Source: Cycloclasticus sp. (GTDB lineage: Bacteria > Pseudomonadota > Gammaproteobacteria > Methylococcales > Cycloclasticaceae). From it: DNA of 64,000 nt. Below, one piece after another: positions 45,423 to 56,233 of this stretch (the stretch's first letter is position 1; each line of letters opens with the position of its first letter). Made by a program: the position numbers and the translations under genes. A model generated the notes under the pieces. That model did no database searches and was not told where the DNA came from. It worked only from the letters and a program-made list of their open reading frames with translations. Where the stretch lies: the NCBI GenBank assembly GCA_012959695.1, contig DUCS01000006.1:96705-160704 (forward strand), in the 5' to 3' direction.

Positions 45423-47021
45423 TTACGAGAACTGATTAGATGTATTTTTAGCACCACCGGCTTTAAGCGCGTTTTCACCAGCAAAGTATTCTTTGTGGTC
45501 ATCGCCCATGTCTGAACCAGACATGTTTTGATGTTTTACACAGGCAATACCTTGACGGATTTCTTTACGCTGTACGCCAGCAACATAACCCAACATACCT
45601 TGCTCACCGAAGTAGTCTTTAGCTAGGTTGTCTGTAGACAATGCAGCTGTATGGTAAGTCGGTAAAGTAATCAAGTGATGGAAGATGTTCGCTTCACGAG
45701 CAGAATCAGCTTGGAATGTGCGGATTTTTTCATCAGCAGCATGAGCCAAATCAGTTTCATCGTATTCAGCACTCATTAAACCATCACGGTCGTATGCAGA
45801 AACGTCTTCACCTGCTTCAGCCATCGCGTCGAAGGCTTGTTGACGGAAGTTAAGCGTCCAGTTGAATGATGGGCTGTTGTTGTAAACGAGTTTCGCATCA
45901 GGAATTTCTTTACGTACTTCGTTCATCATATTAGCAATGTCTTTAACGCTTGGTGTTGCTGTTTCAATCCAAAGAAGATCAGCACCCGCTTTAATTGCTT
46001 CGATAGAATCGAATACGCAACGCTCTTCGCCTGTGCCTTGACGGAACTGGTAAAGACCAGAAGGTAAACGCTTAGGACGAACCAATTTGCCATCACGGTT
46101 GAAGCATACATCGCCTTCAGCCATGTCTGCTACGTCGATTTCTTCAACATCTAGGAAAGAGTTGTAACGATCGCCTTGATCGCCTGGCTCTTTAACAACG
46201 GCAATTTCTTTCGTAAGGCCAGCGCCTTCAGAGTCAGTACGTGACACGATAATACCGTTGTCGATACCTAGTTCTAAGAAGGCGTGACGCAATGCGCGAA
46301 TTTTAGAATGGAAGTCAGCATGAGGTACGGTTACTTTGCCGTCTTGGTGACCACATTGTTTTTCATCAGCTACTTGGTTTTCGATTTGAAGTGCACATGC
46401 ACCCGCTTCGATCATTTGCTTAGCCATGATGTAAGTCGCTTCTGCATTACCAAAGCCCGCATCAATATCTGCAACGATAGGCACAACGTGAGTTACGTGG
46501 TTGTCAATAGCATCTTGTACGCGTTTTGCTGCAACATCATCGCCAGCTTCACGAGCAGCGTCTAAGTCACGGAACAAGCCGCCTAGTTCACGAGCATCTG
46601 CTTGACGTAGGAATGTGTATAACTCTTCAACCAAGCTAGCAACGGTAGTTTTTTCATGCATTGATTGGTCAGGTAAAGGACCAAAGTCTGAGCGTAGTGC
46701 AGCAACCATCCAACCAGAAAGGTACAGGTAGCGACGATCAGTTTTTCCACCAAAATGTTTCTTAATAGAAATCATTTTTTGTTGGCCGATAAAACCATGC
46801 CAGCAACCTAAAGACTGTGTGTACTGAGATTTGTCTGCATCAAATGCAGCCATGTCAGCGTTCATGATATCAGCTGTGTATTGAGCTACATCAAGGCCAG
46901 TTTTGAATTTGTTTTGCGCGCGCATACGTGCAATTGATTCAGGGTTAATTGGAGCCCAAGAATCGCCTTTGGCTTCTACCAATGCTGAAACAGCATTTAT
47001 ATCATTTATATAAGATGACAT
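45423..47021 (-). CDS. aceA: isocitrate lyase
   Basis: A 532-residue isocitrate lyase of the long Pseudomonas type. The active-site loop is KQCGHQDGK (Cys nucleophile), with IVADIDAGFGNAEATY, IVSRTDSEGAGLT and LVYNNSPSFNW. It splits isocitrate into glyoxylate and succinate, the first step of the glyoxylate shunt. AAGGAG precedes the ATG. It is encoded 37 bases downstream of aceB and ends at a strong hairpin terminator. Confidence 0.97.
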   Translation of the reverse strand: MSSYINDINAVSALVEAKGDSWAPINPESIARMRAQNKFKTGLDVAQYTADIMNADMAAFDADKSQYTQSLGCWHGFIGQQKMISIKKHFGGKTDRRYLYLSGWMVAALRSDFGPLPDQSMHEKTTVASLVEELYTFLRQADARELGGLFRDLDAAREAGDDVAAKRVQDAIDNHVTHVVPIVADIDAGFGNAEATYIMAKQMIEAGACALQIENQVADEKQCGHQDGKVTVPHADFHSKIRALRHAFLELGIDNGIIVSRTDSEGAGLTKEIAVVKEPGDQGDRYNSFLDVEEIDVADMAEGDVCFNRDGKLVRPKRLPSGLYQFRQGTGEERCVFDSIEAIKAGADLLWIETATPSVKDIANMMNEVRKEIPDAKLVYNNSPSFNWTLNFRQQAFDAMAEAGEDVSAYDRDGLMSAEYDETDLAHAADEKIRTFQADSAREANIFHHLITLPTYHTAALSTDNLAKDYFGEQGMLGYVAGVQRKEIRQGIACVKHQNMSGSDMGDDHKEYFAGENALKAGGAKNTSNQFS

Positions 47022-47058
47022 TTATTATCTCCTTTTTTAAGTTAACGTTAAATTTAAA

Positions 47059-48642
47059 TTACAAGTAGTCGTAAGCTGGTACGGTTAAGAAATCAACCAG
47101 CTCTTCGGATGTTGTGAAACGATCCATGATTTTTGCCGCTTCATCAAAACGACCGGCGTTAAAGCGTTCTTCGCCCACTTCGCCTTTAATCGTTTCCATT
47201 TCTTCGTTCATCAATTCACGAAACAGTTCAACGGTGACTTTTTTGCCGTTGCTCAAGTCTTTACCGTGGTGAATCCACTGCCAGATTGATGAACGGGAAA
47301 TTTCAGCGGTTGCTGCATCTTCCATCAAGCCATAAATAGGTACACAGCCGTTGCCTTGAATCCACGCTTCAATATATTGAACCGCAATACGTAAGTTAGC
47401 GCGCATGCCCTCTTCTGTTCTGTCGCCTTCACAAGGTTCTAGTAATTCAGCAGCCGTCACGTCAGCATCATCCGCACGCGATACGCTCATTTGGTTGGCA
47501 TTACCTTCGCCGATGTATTCATCAAGCACAGCCATTGCTGTATCAGCCAAGCCTGGGTGAGCCACCCATGTGCCATCGTGGCCATTTTGCGCTTCTAATG
47601 TTTTATCACCCACTACGCGCTTTAATACAGCCGCGTTAGCTTCAGGATCTTTAGCAGGAATAAAGGCAGCCATGCCGCCCATCGCCAATGCACCACGTTT
47701 GTGACACGTTTTAATCAATAAGCGAGAATAAGCACTTAAGAAAGGCTTGTTCATGGTGACCGCTTGGCGATCTGGAAGCACACGATCAGGGAAATTTTTA
47801 AGTGTTTTAATATAACTGAAGATGTAATCCCAACGGCCACAGTTTAGAGCCACGATATGGTCACGAAATTCATGCAGAATTTCGTCCATTTCAAATACCG
47901 CCGGCAATGTTTCAATAAGCACTGTTGCTTTAACTGTGCCGCGCTCTAATCCAACTAAATCTTCAGCAGTATCCATCACGTCAGCCCACCAGCGTGCTTC
48001 TTTATGAGATTGCAGTTTAGGAATGTAGAAGTATGGAGCAGACCCTTTTGCGGTTAATGCTTTGTAGTTATGGAAGAAGTAATAGCCAAAATCAATCAGG
48101 CCACCTGGGATTTCTTGGTCATATAAATGGATGTGTTTTTCAGGCAAATGCAAACCACGTGCGCGGCAGATAAGCACAGCAGGATCTTCATTTAATTCGT
48201 AATGCTTACCCGATTTTGGGTCGTCTAGGCTAATCGTGCCATTAACCGCATCACGCATGTTTATTTGGCCTTGAGCCACCTTCTCCCATGTAGGAGACAG
48301 TGAATCTTCAAAGTCAGCCATAAACACTTTAACGTTAGCATTTAGCGCGTTAATGATCATCTTACGGTCAACAGGGCCAGTAATTTCAACGCGTCTGTCT
48401 TGTAGGTCGTCAGGCACGCCAAGAATAGACCAGCCGCCTTCACGTATTGCTTTGGTTTCAGGTAAAAAATCAGGTAATGCGCCCGCGTCAATTTCTGCCT
48501 GTCTTTCTTTACGTGCATCTAATAATGCGTGTACATGTGGAGCAAACTCTTCAGCCAGTGTTGCTACGAAGTTATTCGCTTCTGCTGTATAAATGCTGGC
48601 GTATTCAGGTGTCATTTCACCTTTAAATGTTAATTCTTTCAC
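47059..48642 (-). CDS. aceB: malate synthase A
   Basis: A 527-residue malate synthase A with the words VFMADFEDSLSPTW, RARGLHLPEKH, ATVLIETLPAVFEMDEIL, GRWDYIFSYIK, GGMAAFIP and NGHDGTWVAHPGL. It condenses glyoxylate and acetyl-CoA to malate. The start is GTG with AGGAG ten bases upstream. With aceA it allows growth on acetyl-CoA-forming substrates, fitting the alkane and acyl-CoA genes of the window. Gene order aceB-aceA is that of an operon. Confidence 0.96.
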   Translation of the reverse strand: MKELTFKGEMTPEYASIYTAEANNFVATLAEEFAPHVHALLDARKERQAEIDAGALPDFLPETKAIREGGWSILGVPDDLQDRRVEITGPVDRKMIINALNANVKVFMADFEDSLSPTWEKVAQGQINMRDAVNGTISLDDPKSGKHYELNEDPAVLICRARGLHLPEKHIHLYDQEIPGGLIDFGYYFFHNYKALTAKGSAPYFYIPKLQSHKEARWWADVMDTAEDLVGLERGTVKATVLIETLPAVFEMDEILHEFRDHIVALNCGRWDYIFSYIKTLKNFPDRVLPDRQAVTMNKPFLSAYSRLLIKTCHKRGALAMGGMAAFIPAKDPEANAAVLKRVVGDKTLEAQNGHDGTWVAHPGLADTAMAVLDEYIGEGNANQMSVSRADDADVTAAELLEPCEGDRTEEGMRANLRIAVQYIEAWIQGNGCVPIYGLMEDAATAEISRSSIWQWIHHGKDLSNGKKVTVELFRELMNEEMETIKGEVGEERFNAGRFDEAAKIMDRFTTSEELVDFLTVPAYDYL

Positions 48643-48729
48643 TGCTTTAAACTCCTAAAACTGTCTTAATCATGATTGTGCGGTGCATTATAGGCGTTTC
48701 CTATCCCCCTACAATCCCAATAAAGCTAT

Positions 48730-48758
48730 TTCTATCATTAAGAAAATTAATGATAGAA
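48730..48758. promoter_or_regulatory. long palindrome, probable LysR-type operator
   Basis: TTCTATCATTAA (48730-48741) and TTAATGATAGAA (48747-48758) are perfect 12-bp arms around GAAAA. It lies in the aceB/LysR divergent region, eight bases before the LysR start codon. An autoregulatory operator, perhaps also acting on aceBA, is inferred from position and symmetry. Confidence 0.7.
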
Positions 48759-48765
48759 TGTGTGA

Positions 48766-49677
48766 ATGAGTGAGCAAGTAATAAAATCCAATAGGCACAA
48801 ACAACTTAGGTCATTTTGTATGGCTGCAAAAGTAGGTGGTTTCTCAAAAGCTGCTGAATTATTACAACTCAGTCAGCCTTCTGTATCGCTACAAATACAA
48901 AGTTTAGAAAAGGAGCTAAAAGCGAAGCTATTCACTAGAAATGGCCCAAAAATCAGCCTAACGGACGCAGGTAAAAAGCTACTGGAGCTAGCGCAACCGC
49001 TCGTGGAGCAAATGGATAGCCTCCCCACACGTTTTACCGCCATGCATAATCCTGAAGAAAATACCGAAATAAACATCGCTGCCGGTGAAGCCAGTATTTT
49101 GTACTTACTGCCTAATATTATTGAAACATTTAAACAACGCTACCCCAACGTACATATACGTTTACATAACGTGTCCGGTAAGTCAGGCGTTGAAGCTATC
49201 AGAAATAACGAGGTGGATTTTGCCGTGGGCCCCATGCTGGAAATACCGGCAGATATTTTGTACAAACAGGTATATCGCTTTGTGCCCGTGCTGATTATGC
49301 CGTTTGGCCATCCGCTTGCCTCAGTAGACGATGTCAGCCTGCAAGAAATTGTTCAATACGACCTTATCTTGCCACCAAAACACCTTAATACATGGCGTAT
49401 TGTGGACGATGTATTACAAAAGCATAAACTCAACTATAAAGCGTCATTAGAAGCGTGGAGTTGGGAGATAATAAAAAAATACGTGGAACTTGGGCTAGGG
49501 TTATCTATTGTTACCAGTGTGTCGCTAACAGGTAACGAACAGCTCATTGCAAAGCCACTTTCAAAATATTTTCCTGATTACTATTATGGTGTTACGATGA
49601 AAAGGAAAGGCGCTTTATCACTACCAGCAAAGAACTTTATCGAATTGATTGACCCCAGTTTTTTTCGGGGGTCTTAA
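48766..49677 (+). CDS. LysR-family regulator, probably of the glyoxylate shunt
   Basis: A 303-residue LysR protein. The helix-turn-helix is FCMAAKVGGFSKAAELLQLSQPSVSLQIQSLE in two neighbouring parts; the effector domain runs from about residue 95 (INIAAGEASILYLLPNIIETF). The word layout resembles CysB/Cbl-like or AcfR-type members only generally. It is divergent from aceB, with a long palindrome in between, so control of aceBA and of itself is likely. The effector is unknown. Confidence 0.9.
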   Translation: MSEQVIKSNRHKQLRSFCMAAKVGGFSKAAELLQLSQPSVSLQIQSLEKELKAKLFTRNGPKISLTDAGKKLLELAQPLVEQMDSLPTRFTAMHNPEENTEINIAAGEASILYLLPNIIETFKQRYPNVHIRLHNVSGKSGVEAIRNNEVDFAVGPMLEIPADILYKQVYRFVPVLIMPFGHPLASVDDVSLQEIVQYDLILPPKHLNTWRIVDDVLQKHKLNYKASLEAWSWEIIKKYVELGLGLSIVTSVSLTGNEQLIAKPLSKYFPDYYYGVTMKRKGALSLPAKNFIELIDPSFFRGS

Positions 49678-49710
49678 AGACTTTAACATTTTGCTACTCG
49701 TACTTCAGGG

Positions 49711-50178
49711 TCACAATTTATATTCTGTGACGTCACAGTTATCTACATAGGCTCTAAATTTATCGTTAAAAAACTCTTTTCTCAGACTCCAAAAATAGCT
49801 AATGTGTGTTAAATCCATAAATGAAACGAATTGCTTAGCCATTGGTATCCACATGTCATCATCAAGCCTGCCATTTTTATGCATTAAGTAGGCTTCTTCC
49901 CAAACACGTAACACTTGTTGGCAAGAAGTGAATAGCTGGAACCGTTCCGTTTCATCAAGTGAATCTATATCATTTTTTGCCCTGATAAAAATGTCAGCTG
50001 CCCCATTTTCTGAGTACTGTTTAATGCTATCTCGAAAAGCCGCTGATATCTCATGCATAGCTAACGCTTGCGTTTCTTTGCTTTGTACCCTAATTTGGAC
50101 AGCCAAATATACCAACGAGACCACTACCGCAAAAGCCCCCACAATGTCCCCAATAGCCCCTATTGCATCCCAGTTCAT
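49711..50178 (-). CDS. small membrane-anchored protein of unknown function
   Basis: A 155-residue protein; the ATG giving MNWDAIGAIGDIVGAFAVVVSLVYLAVQIR (split as start and helix) is preferred to one 24 codons upstream because it begins a typical N-in membrane helix. The rest is soluble, helical and charged, with conserved-looking W and F positions (RVWEEAYLMHKNG). The family is common in marine bacteria, but I know of no function. It stands alone between LysR and a glutathione transferase. Confidence 0.7.
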   Translation of the reverse strand: MNWDAIGAIGDIVGAFAVVVSLVYLAVQIRVQSKETQALAMHEISAAFRDSIKQYSENGAADIFIRAKNDIDSLDETERFQLFTSCQQVLRVWEEAYLMHKNGRLDDDMWIPMAKQFVSFMDLTHISYFWSLRKEFFNDKFRAYVDNCDVTEYKL

Positions 50179-50320
50179 ATAAGTCTCGTATATTGTTGTA
50201 AAAAAAGTGTTCCCACAAATATTATGTGAAAATTGCTCGAAAATAAACAATAAGGTCTCTTCGTTGTAAGAACAACCTTTTTATTCAATCACCATTTTTA
50301 TACTCTGTTCCTGTAGTCTC

Positions 50321-51019
50321 TTAGACTATGGGAACACAGCCGCGACCATATAGGTCAGGTGTTAGCTCTGCGTACTTTTTTGTGTTTATAAAGGCAGGCC
50401 TTGCTCGCATACGTTCTAGATAAGCCAAAGTTTTTGGTGCCTCGCCTGATTTTAAATCCATAAGCCCCCATGAGTCTCCCATATGTAGGCTAAAGGCGCA
50501 CATCGTGTCGGCAATACTAAAACCGCTGTCGAGAAGGTAATCTCCACCTTGCTTGTCAAAATGTGACTCGAAATGGGCGACATTCTCTCTAAATACTTGT
50601 CGCATTGGCTCAATTAACTGTGCTTGCACATCAGTTAATTTCGTTCCATTACCCATAAGTAAGTGCAACAATGGCATTCTAAAGGTAATACATGTCTCAG
50701 CCATTCCTAGCCATTGCAACATCTCTATTCTTTCAGCCGCGACACCTAATAACTGTTTATTTTCTTGATACCTTTCGGCAATAAGTTGTGAAATAACACC
50801 TGAATCACCAATTTCGTGACCATCCATTTGTAAAGTAGGAATTTTGTACGAGTGCATAACCCCGTGTTTTTGCATTTGTGGCGCATAAGGTTGTCCAGGC
50901 GTTAGCATACAAACTTCAAAATCGTCCGTGCCTGGCTCTTCAAGAAGCCACAAGCAACGAAACGCTCGTGAATGGCCGTAGCTCGGTATTGCCATATGAA
51001 ACAACCTAATGTTGGACAT
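50321..51019 (-). CDS. glutathione S-transferase family protein
   Basis: A 232-residue protein with a thioredoxin-like N-terminal domain (YGHSRAFRCLWLLEE, KIPTLQMDGHEIGDSGVISQLI with the GSH-binding cis-Pro and ES/DS pair) and an alpha-helical C-terminal domain (SIADTMCAFSLH). The ATG at 51019 is chosen over a GTG three codons earlier; neither has a good ribosome site. It likely conjugates or reduces electrophiles. The substrate is unknown. Confidence 0.87.
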   Translation of the reverse strand: MSNIRLFHMAIPSYGHSRAFRCLWLLEEPGTDDFEVCMLTPGQPYAPQMQKHGVMHSYKIPTLQMDGHEIGDSGVISQLIAERYQENKQLLGVAAERIEMLQWLGMAETCITFRMPLLHLLMGNGTKLTDVQAQLIEPMRQVFRENVAHFESHFDKQGGDYLLDSGFSIADTMCAFSLHMGDSWGLMDLKSGEAPKTLAYLERMRARPAFINTKKYAELTPDLYGRGCVPIV

Positions 51020-51037
51020 AACATTCACTTTTTTTAA

Positions 51038-51463
51038 TTACCGTAACACTTGCGCCACATAAGCCACCTTAAATGCACCCTCTTGAAATACCTTTAAACC
51101 TGTCTCAGCAAACGTAATGGGTAAAGTATTTTCAGATAGCCCAATTTTAATATCCTTTTGCGGTATCACGGTCACATCAAAATCGGCAATTAACTGAAGT
51201 GCGGCCTCTAATTTAAAACCAATAGCGCCACCGGCAAACTTCCCTTTTGGTGGTCGTTCTTTAATCGCAATCGTAGTAACGGCGTAATCATTCATTAACT
51301 TAACGAATGTCGATTGGAAATATTGAAGGTCTCCACGTGTATGGTTTTTAGGTAACGTGATTTTTCGCACCCTACAGTCAGGTAAATTAAATTGATGCTT
51401 ATCTAATTCAAGCAAGCAAATAACCGCATCATTACCCGTCAGCTCTACGCCACATATTTTCAT
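51038..51463 (-). CDS. DUF3010 family protein
   Basis: A 141-residue protein matching the DUF3010 layout: MKICGVELTGNDAVICLL at the start, IAIKERPPKGKFAGGAIGFKLEAALQL (in adjoining pieces), and a VAYVAQVL end. The N-terminal strand-turn-strand with an acidic residue recalls RNase H/RuvC-like folds, but nothing is known of its function. It is encoded 18 bases upstream of the glutathione transferase on the same strand. Confidence 0.8.
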   Translation of the reverse strand: MKICGVELTGNDAVICLLELDKHQFNLPDCRVRKITLPKNHTRGDLQYFQSTFVKLMNDYAVTTIAIKERPPKGKFAGGAIGFKLEAALQLIADFDVTVIPQKDIKIGLSENTLPITFAETGLKVFQEGAFKVAYVAQVLR

Positions 51464-51703
51464 GTCTATTCCTTAGTGAAGGTTCAATCACCGTATTGCT
51501 TACCCCTGCTATTAACAATGAAACTAAGCATCAGAATACGGCATTATTAGCGACCTATTATACAAGGCTAGCAACTAGTCAAATAGTTAATTAAGCAAAG
51601 GTAAGGGAGTTAAATAGATAAGCAAGCTTGTTAGTAAGCAGTTTTAAGCCCGCCCTAACCGATTTATTCTATAATGGTTAATCAAAAACTATAACGTCCC
51701 CGC
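51464..51703. other. divergent intergenic region, nudix promoter
   Basis: No gene is seen. A consensus -10 TATAAT lies at 51670-51675, 28 bases before the nudix start; no clear -35 accompanies it. The rest is AT-rich without long repeats. Confidence 0.4.
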
Positions 51704-52150
51704 ATGATCTGGAAACCCAATGTTACCGTTGCCTCTATTGTTGAGCTTAACGGAAAATTTCTTATGGTTGAGGAAGAGTCCCCTACTGGTGCTGTATTAA
51801 ACCAACCTGCGGGACATTTAGAACCGAGAGAAACCATCGAAGCTGCTGTCATACGTGAAACGCTTGAGGAAACGGGTTATCGTTTTACACCTTCTTTTAT
51901 GGTGGGTTCCTACCTTTGGTACAACGAAGCAAATGATACGACCTATTTTCGTACCACGTTCTCCGGTTCCGTTTGTGAAAAGCACATCGCGGATAAACTT
52001 GATGAAGGTATTATTCGTGCGGTTTGGATGACACATGATGAAATTTTGCAAAACGAACAGCGTTTAAGAGGCCCGATGATTCTTGAAAGCCTTAACGACT
52101 ATCTAGACGGTAAGAAATATCCTTTAGATACCGTTAAATCATTTGTCTAG
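51704..52150 (+). CDS. nudJ: Nudix hydrolase, NudJ-like
   Basis: A 148-residue Nudix protein; the box GHLEPRETIEAAVIRETLEETGY (spread over residues 38-60) has the pattern Gx5Ex7REUxEExGU. The start WKPNVTVASIVE and the position before mnmA match NudJ/phosphatase NudJ of enterobacteria. It hydrolyses nucleoside di- and triphosphates or thiamine precursor diphosphates. It is 24 bases ahead of mnmA and likely co-transcribed. Confidence 0.9.
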   Translation: MIWKPNVTVASIVELNGKFLMVEEESPTGAVLNQPAGHLEPRETIEAAVIRETLEETGYRFTPSFMVGSYLWYNEANDTTYFRTTFSGSVCEKHIADKLDEGIIRAVWMTHDEILQNEQRLRGPMILESLNDYLDGKKYPLDTVKSFV

Positions 52151-52171
52151 TAAACGGCGGACTCATCTTAA

Positions 52172-53260
<1,089 letters not shown>

Positions 53261-53277
53261 TTCAACCTCATTCTTAA

Positions 53278-54681
<1,404 letters not shown>

Positions 54682-54801
54682 AGTGTGACGTAATTCATGT
54701 TTTGTTCATATTGAGCTGCTATATTTAAATACAACAAGGCGGTTTGAAGAGTTTATTTTCCTCCCTCTCCCCTTTTTATAAGCTTTACGTCTTGTTCATT
54801 T

Positions 54802-54829
54802 AACCGAATCGTTTGATTCGGTTTTTTTT
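54802..54829 (+). terminator. intrinsic terminator after purB
   Basis: AACCGAATC (54802-54810) pairs exactly with GATTCGGTT (54815-54823) around GTTT, followed by seven T (the run extends from 54822 to 54829). It closes the nudJ-mnmA-purB unit. Confidence 0.93.
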
Positions 54830-54893
54830 GTTTATTTGCAATTCATCAATAGCACTGGTTAACTGTCACTGTGTAGTGTGTTTGGAGTAAACG

Positions 54894-55412
54894 ATGCCGA
54901 ATGATGAATTTAAAGATGCCGTTTTCAGGGAAACAAAAACAACCTTTGATTTGAATTCTTTTGAAGAAGATAAATTTGCGTTAGTCTCTCTAATTAAGCA
55001 AACAAAATCTGAGGTTAACATTTACAGCCATATTCTATGCCCTGTCATTTTTGATACCGAAGAAGTTGTCCTCGCTTGTGAGCAGTTTTGCCTCAAAAAT
55101 CACCGAACTAAAATTAATGTGTTAGTGAATGAAAGTCGTCCAATTACACGCGTATCTCATCGGCTTTTAAGCCTTGCGCACCGCCATTCGAGCAGTGTCT
55201 TTTTTAAAACGATAAACCCTCTTATTCATTCGCGTGAGGATGATTTTATTTGCTTTGATAAAAGTGCTTATTTTCAATTGCCCAACCACCAACACTATGA
55301 GGCCAAATGTAACTTTTCGGACGCTGATCAAAATTCACGGCTGATGACGTTCTTTTTAGACTCATGGGCAAGAAGCGAGGTTGATACTGAATTTCGTTCG
55401 GCATTATTATGA
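54894..55412 (+). CDS. DUF7931-like protein, possible PLD-fold relative
   Basis: A 172-residue cytoplasmic protein. The order LVSLIKQTKSEVNIYSHILCPVIFD, INVLVNESRPITRVSHRLLSLAHR (each in parts) and CFDKSAYFQLPN looks like the DUF7931 family, which resembles half of a phospholipase-D-type fold but lacks the HKD motif. Function unknown. GGAG precedes the ATG, and the stop overlaps the next gene (ATGA), so the two are coupled. Confidence 0.65.
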   Translation: MPNDEFKDAVFRETKTTFDLNSFEEDKFALVSLIKQTKSEVNIYSHILCPVIFDTEEVVLACEQFCLKNHRTKINVLVNESRPITRVSHRLLSLAHRHSSSVFFKTINPLIHSREDDFICFDKSAYFQLPNHQHYEAKCNFSDADQNSRLMTFFLDSWARSEVDTEFRSALL

Positions 55413-56233
55413 ACATTAAACTCGCTATTATCTTATGTTTGTTGCTGGTCGCTACGTCAGCAAATGCAGAACTCACGTTTTACACACTCAGTCACAAAAC
55501 AGCATCAGATATTATTCCCAGCATTAAACCCTTTTTACAAGCGGATGAAACGGTCGGCGCGGCGCGCAACGAACTTATTCTTCGCGTTCATGCTAACAAT
55601 TTGGCTGACATTAAAAGGCTTATCAAAAAGTTAGATCAGCCTTCTCATCGGCTGATTATTTACGTTAATCGTAACGGTAAATTTGATCAACAAACCGAAG
55701 GCTATAATGTCAATAGCAGGGTTAAAATTGGCGTTGGCTCGGGCGTTAACAGCTCGTACTCAGGGAAGCTAAAAGTTTACAGTACGACAGATAGTTCAAA
55801 TAATAGAAACAACCAAAGCATTCACGTTTTAGAGGGTCATACTGCACATATTTCTGAAGGCGTCAGCGAGCCGATAACCAATTTTTCTGTACAACAATAC
55901 GCTGGCCACAGCCATATTTCGAGCAATACGAATTACAAAGACGCATCAAATGGCTTTTATGTCACGCCTCGTCTCGCCAATGATTCGGTAATTTTAGACA
56001 TTGCACCGTGGTATGAAAGTCCATTGTCTGAGAACAGATCGTCGGCAAAATTCATACGTGCCTCTAGTGTTGTTCGAGGTCGGTTAAACACCTGGATTGA
56101 ATTAGCTGGGATTCATGACAATTCATCGAAAACATCATCCAAAATATTAGGGCGTCATGTTCAGACGAACAAACGAAAAAATACAATTTGGGTAAAAGTG
56201 GTTGATTTAGATGCGAGGTTAACGGTTAGGTAA
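55409..56233 (+). CDS. secreted protein with secretin N-domain-like region
   Basis: A 274-residue protein with a signal peptide (cut near ANA, residue 20), then a NolW/secretin-N-like domain: FYTLSHKTASDIIPSIKPFL, VGAARNELILRVHANNLADIKRLIKKLDQPS in parts. This is the repeat that lines the periplasmic vestibule of secretins. No secretin beta-barrel domain follows; instead a Ser/Asn-rich beta domain continues to the end. It may be a secretin accessory or a stand-alone envelope protein. It overlaps the histidine-kinase gene by 15 bases at the 3' end. Confidence 0.7.
   Translation: MNIKLAIILCLLLVATSANAELTFYTLSHKTASDIIPSIKPFLQADETVGAARNELILRVHANNLADIKRLIKKLDQPSHRLIIYVNRNGKFDQQTEGYNVNSRVKIGVGSGVNSSYSGKLKVYSTTDSSNNRNNQSIHVLEGHTAHISEGVSEPITNFSVQQYAGHSHISSNTNYKDASNGFYVTPRLANDSVILDIAPWYESPLSENRSSAKFIRASSVVRGRLNTWIELAGIHDNSSKTSSKILGRHVQTNKRKNTIWVKVVDLDARLTVR

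Noticed and set aside
49652-49675. GACCCC/GGGGTC inverted repeat at the end of the LysR gene as terminator
   Set aside because: The T-run lies in the loop, not after the stem, and the repeat is inside the coding sequence.
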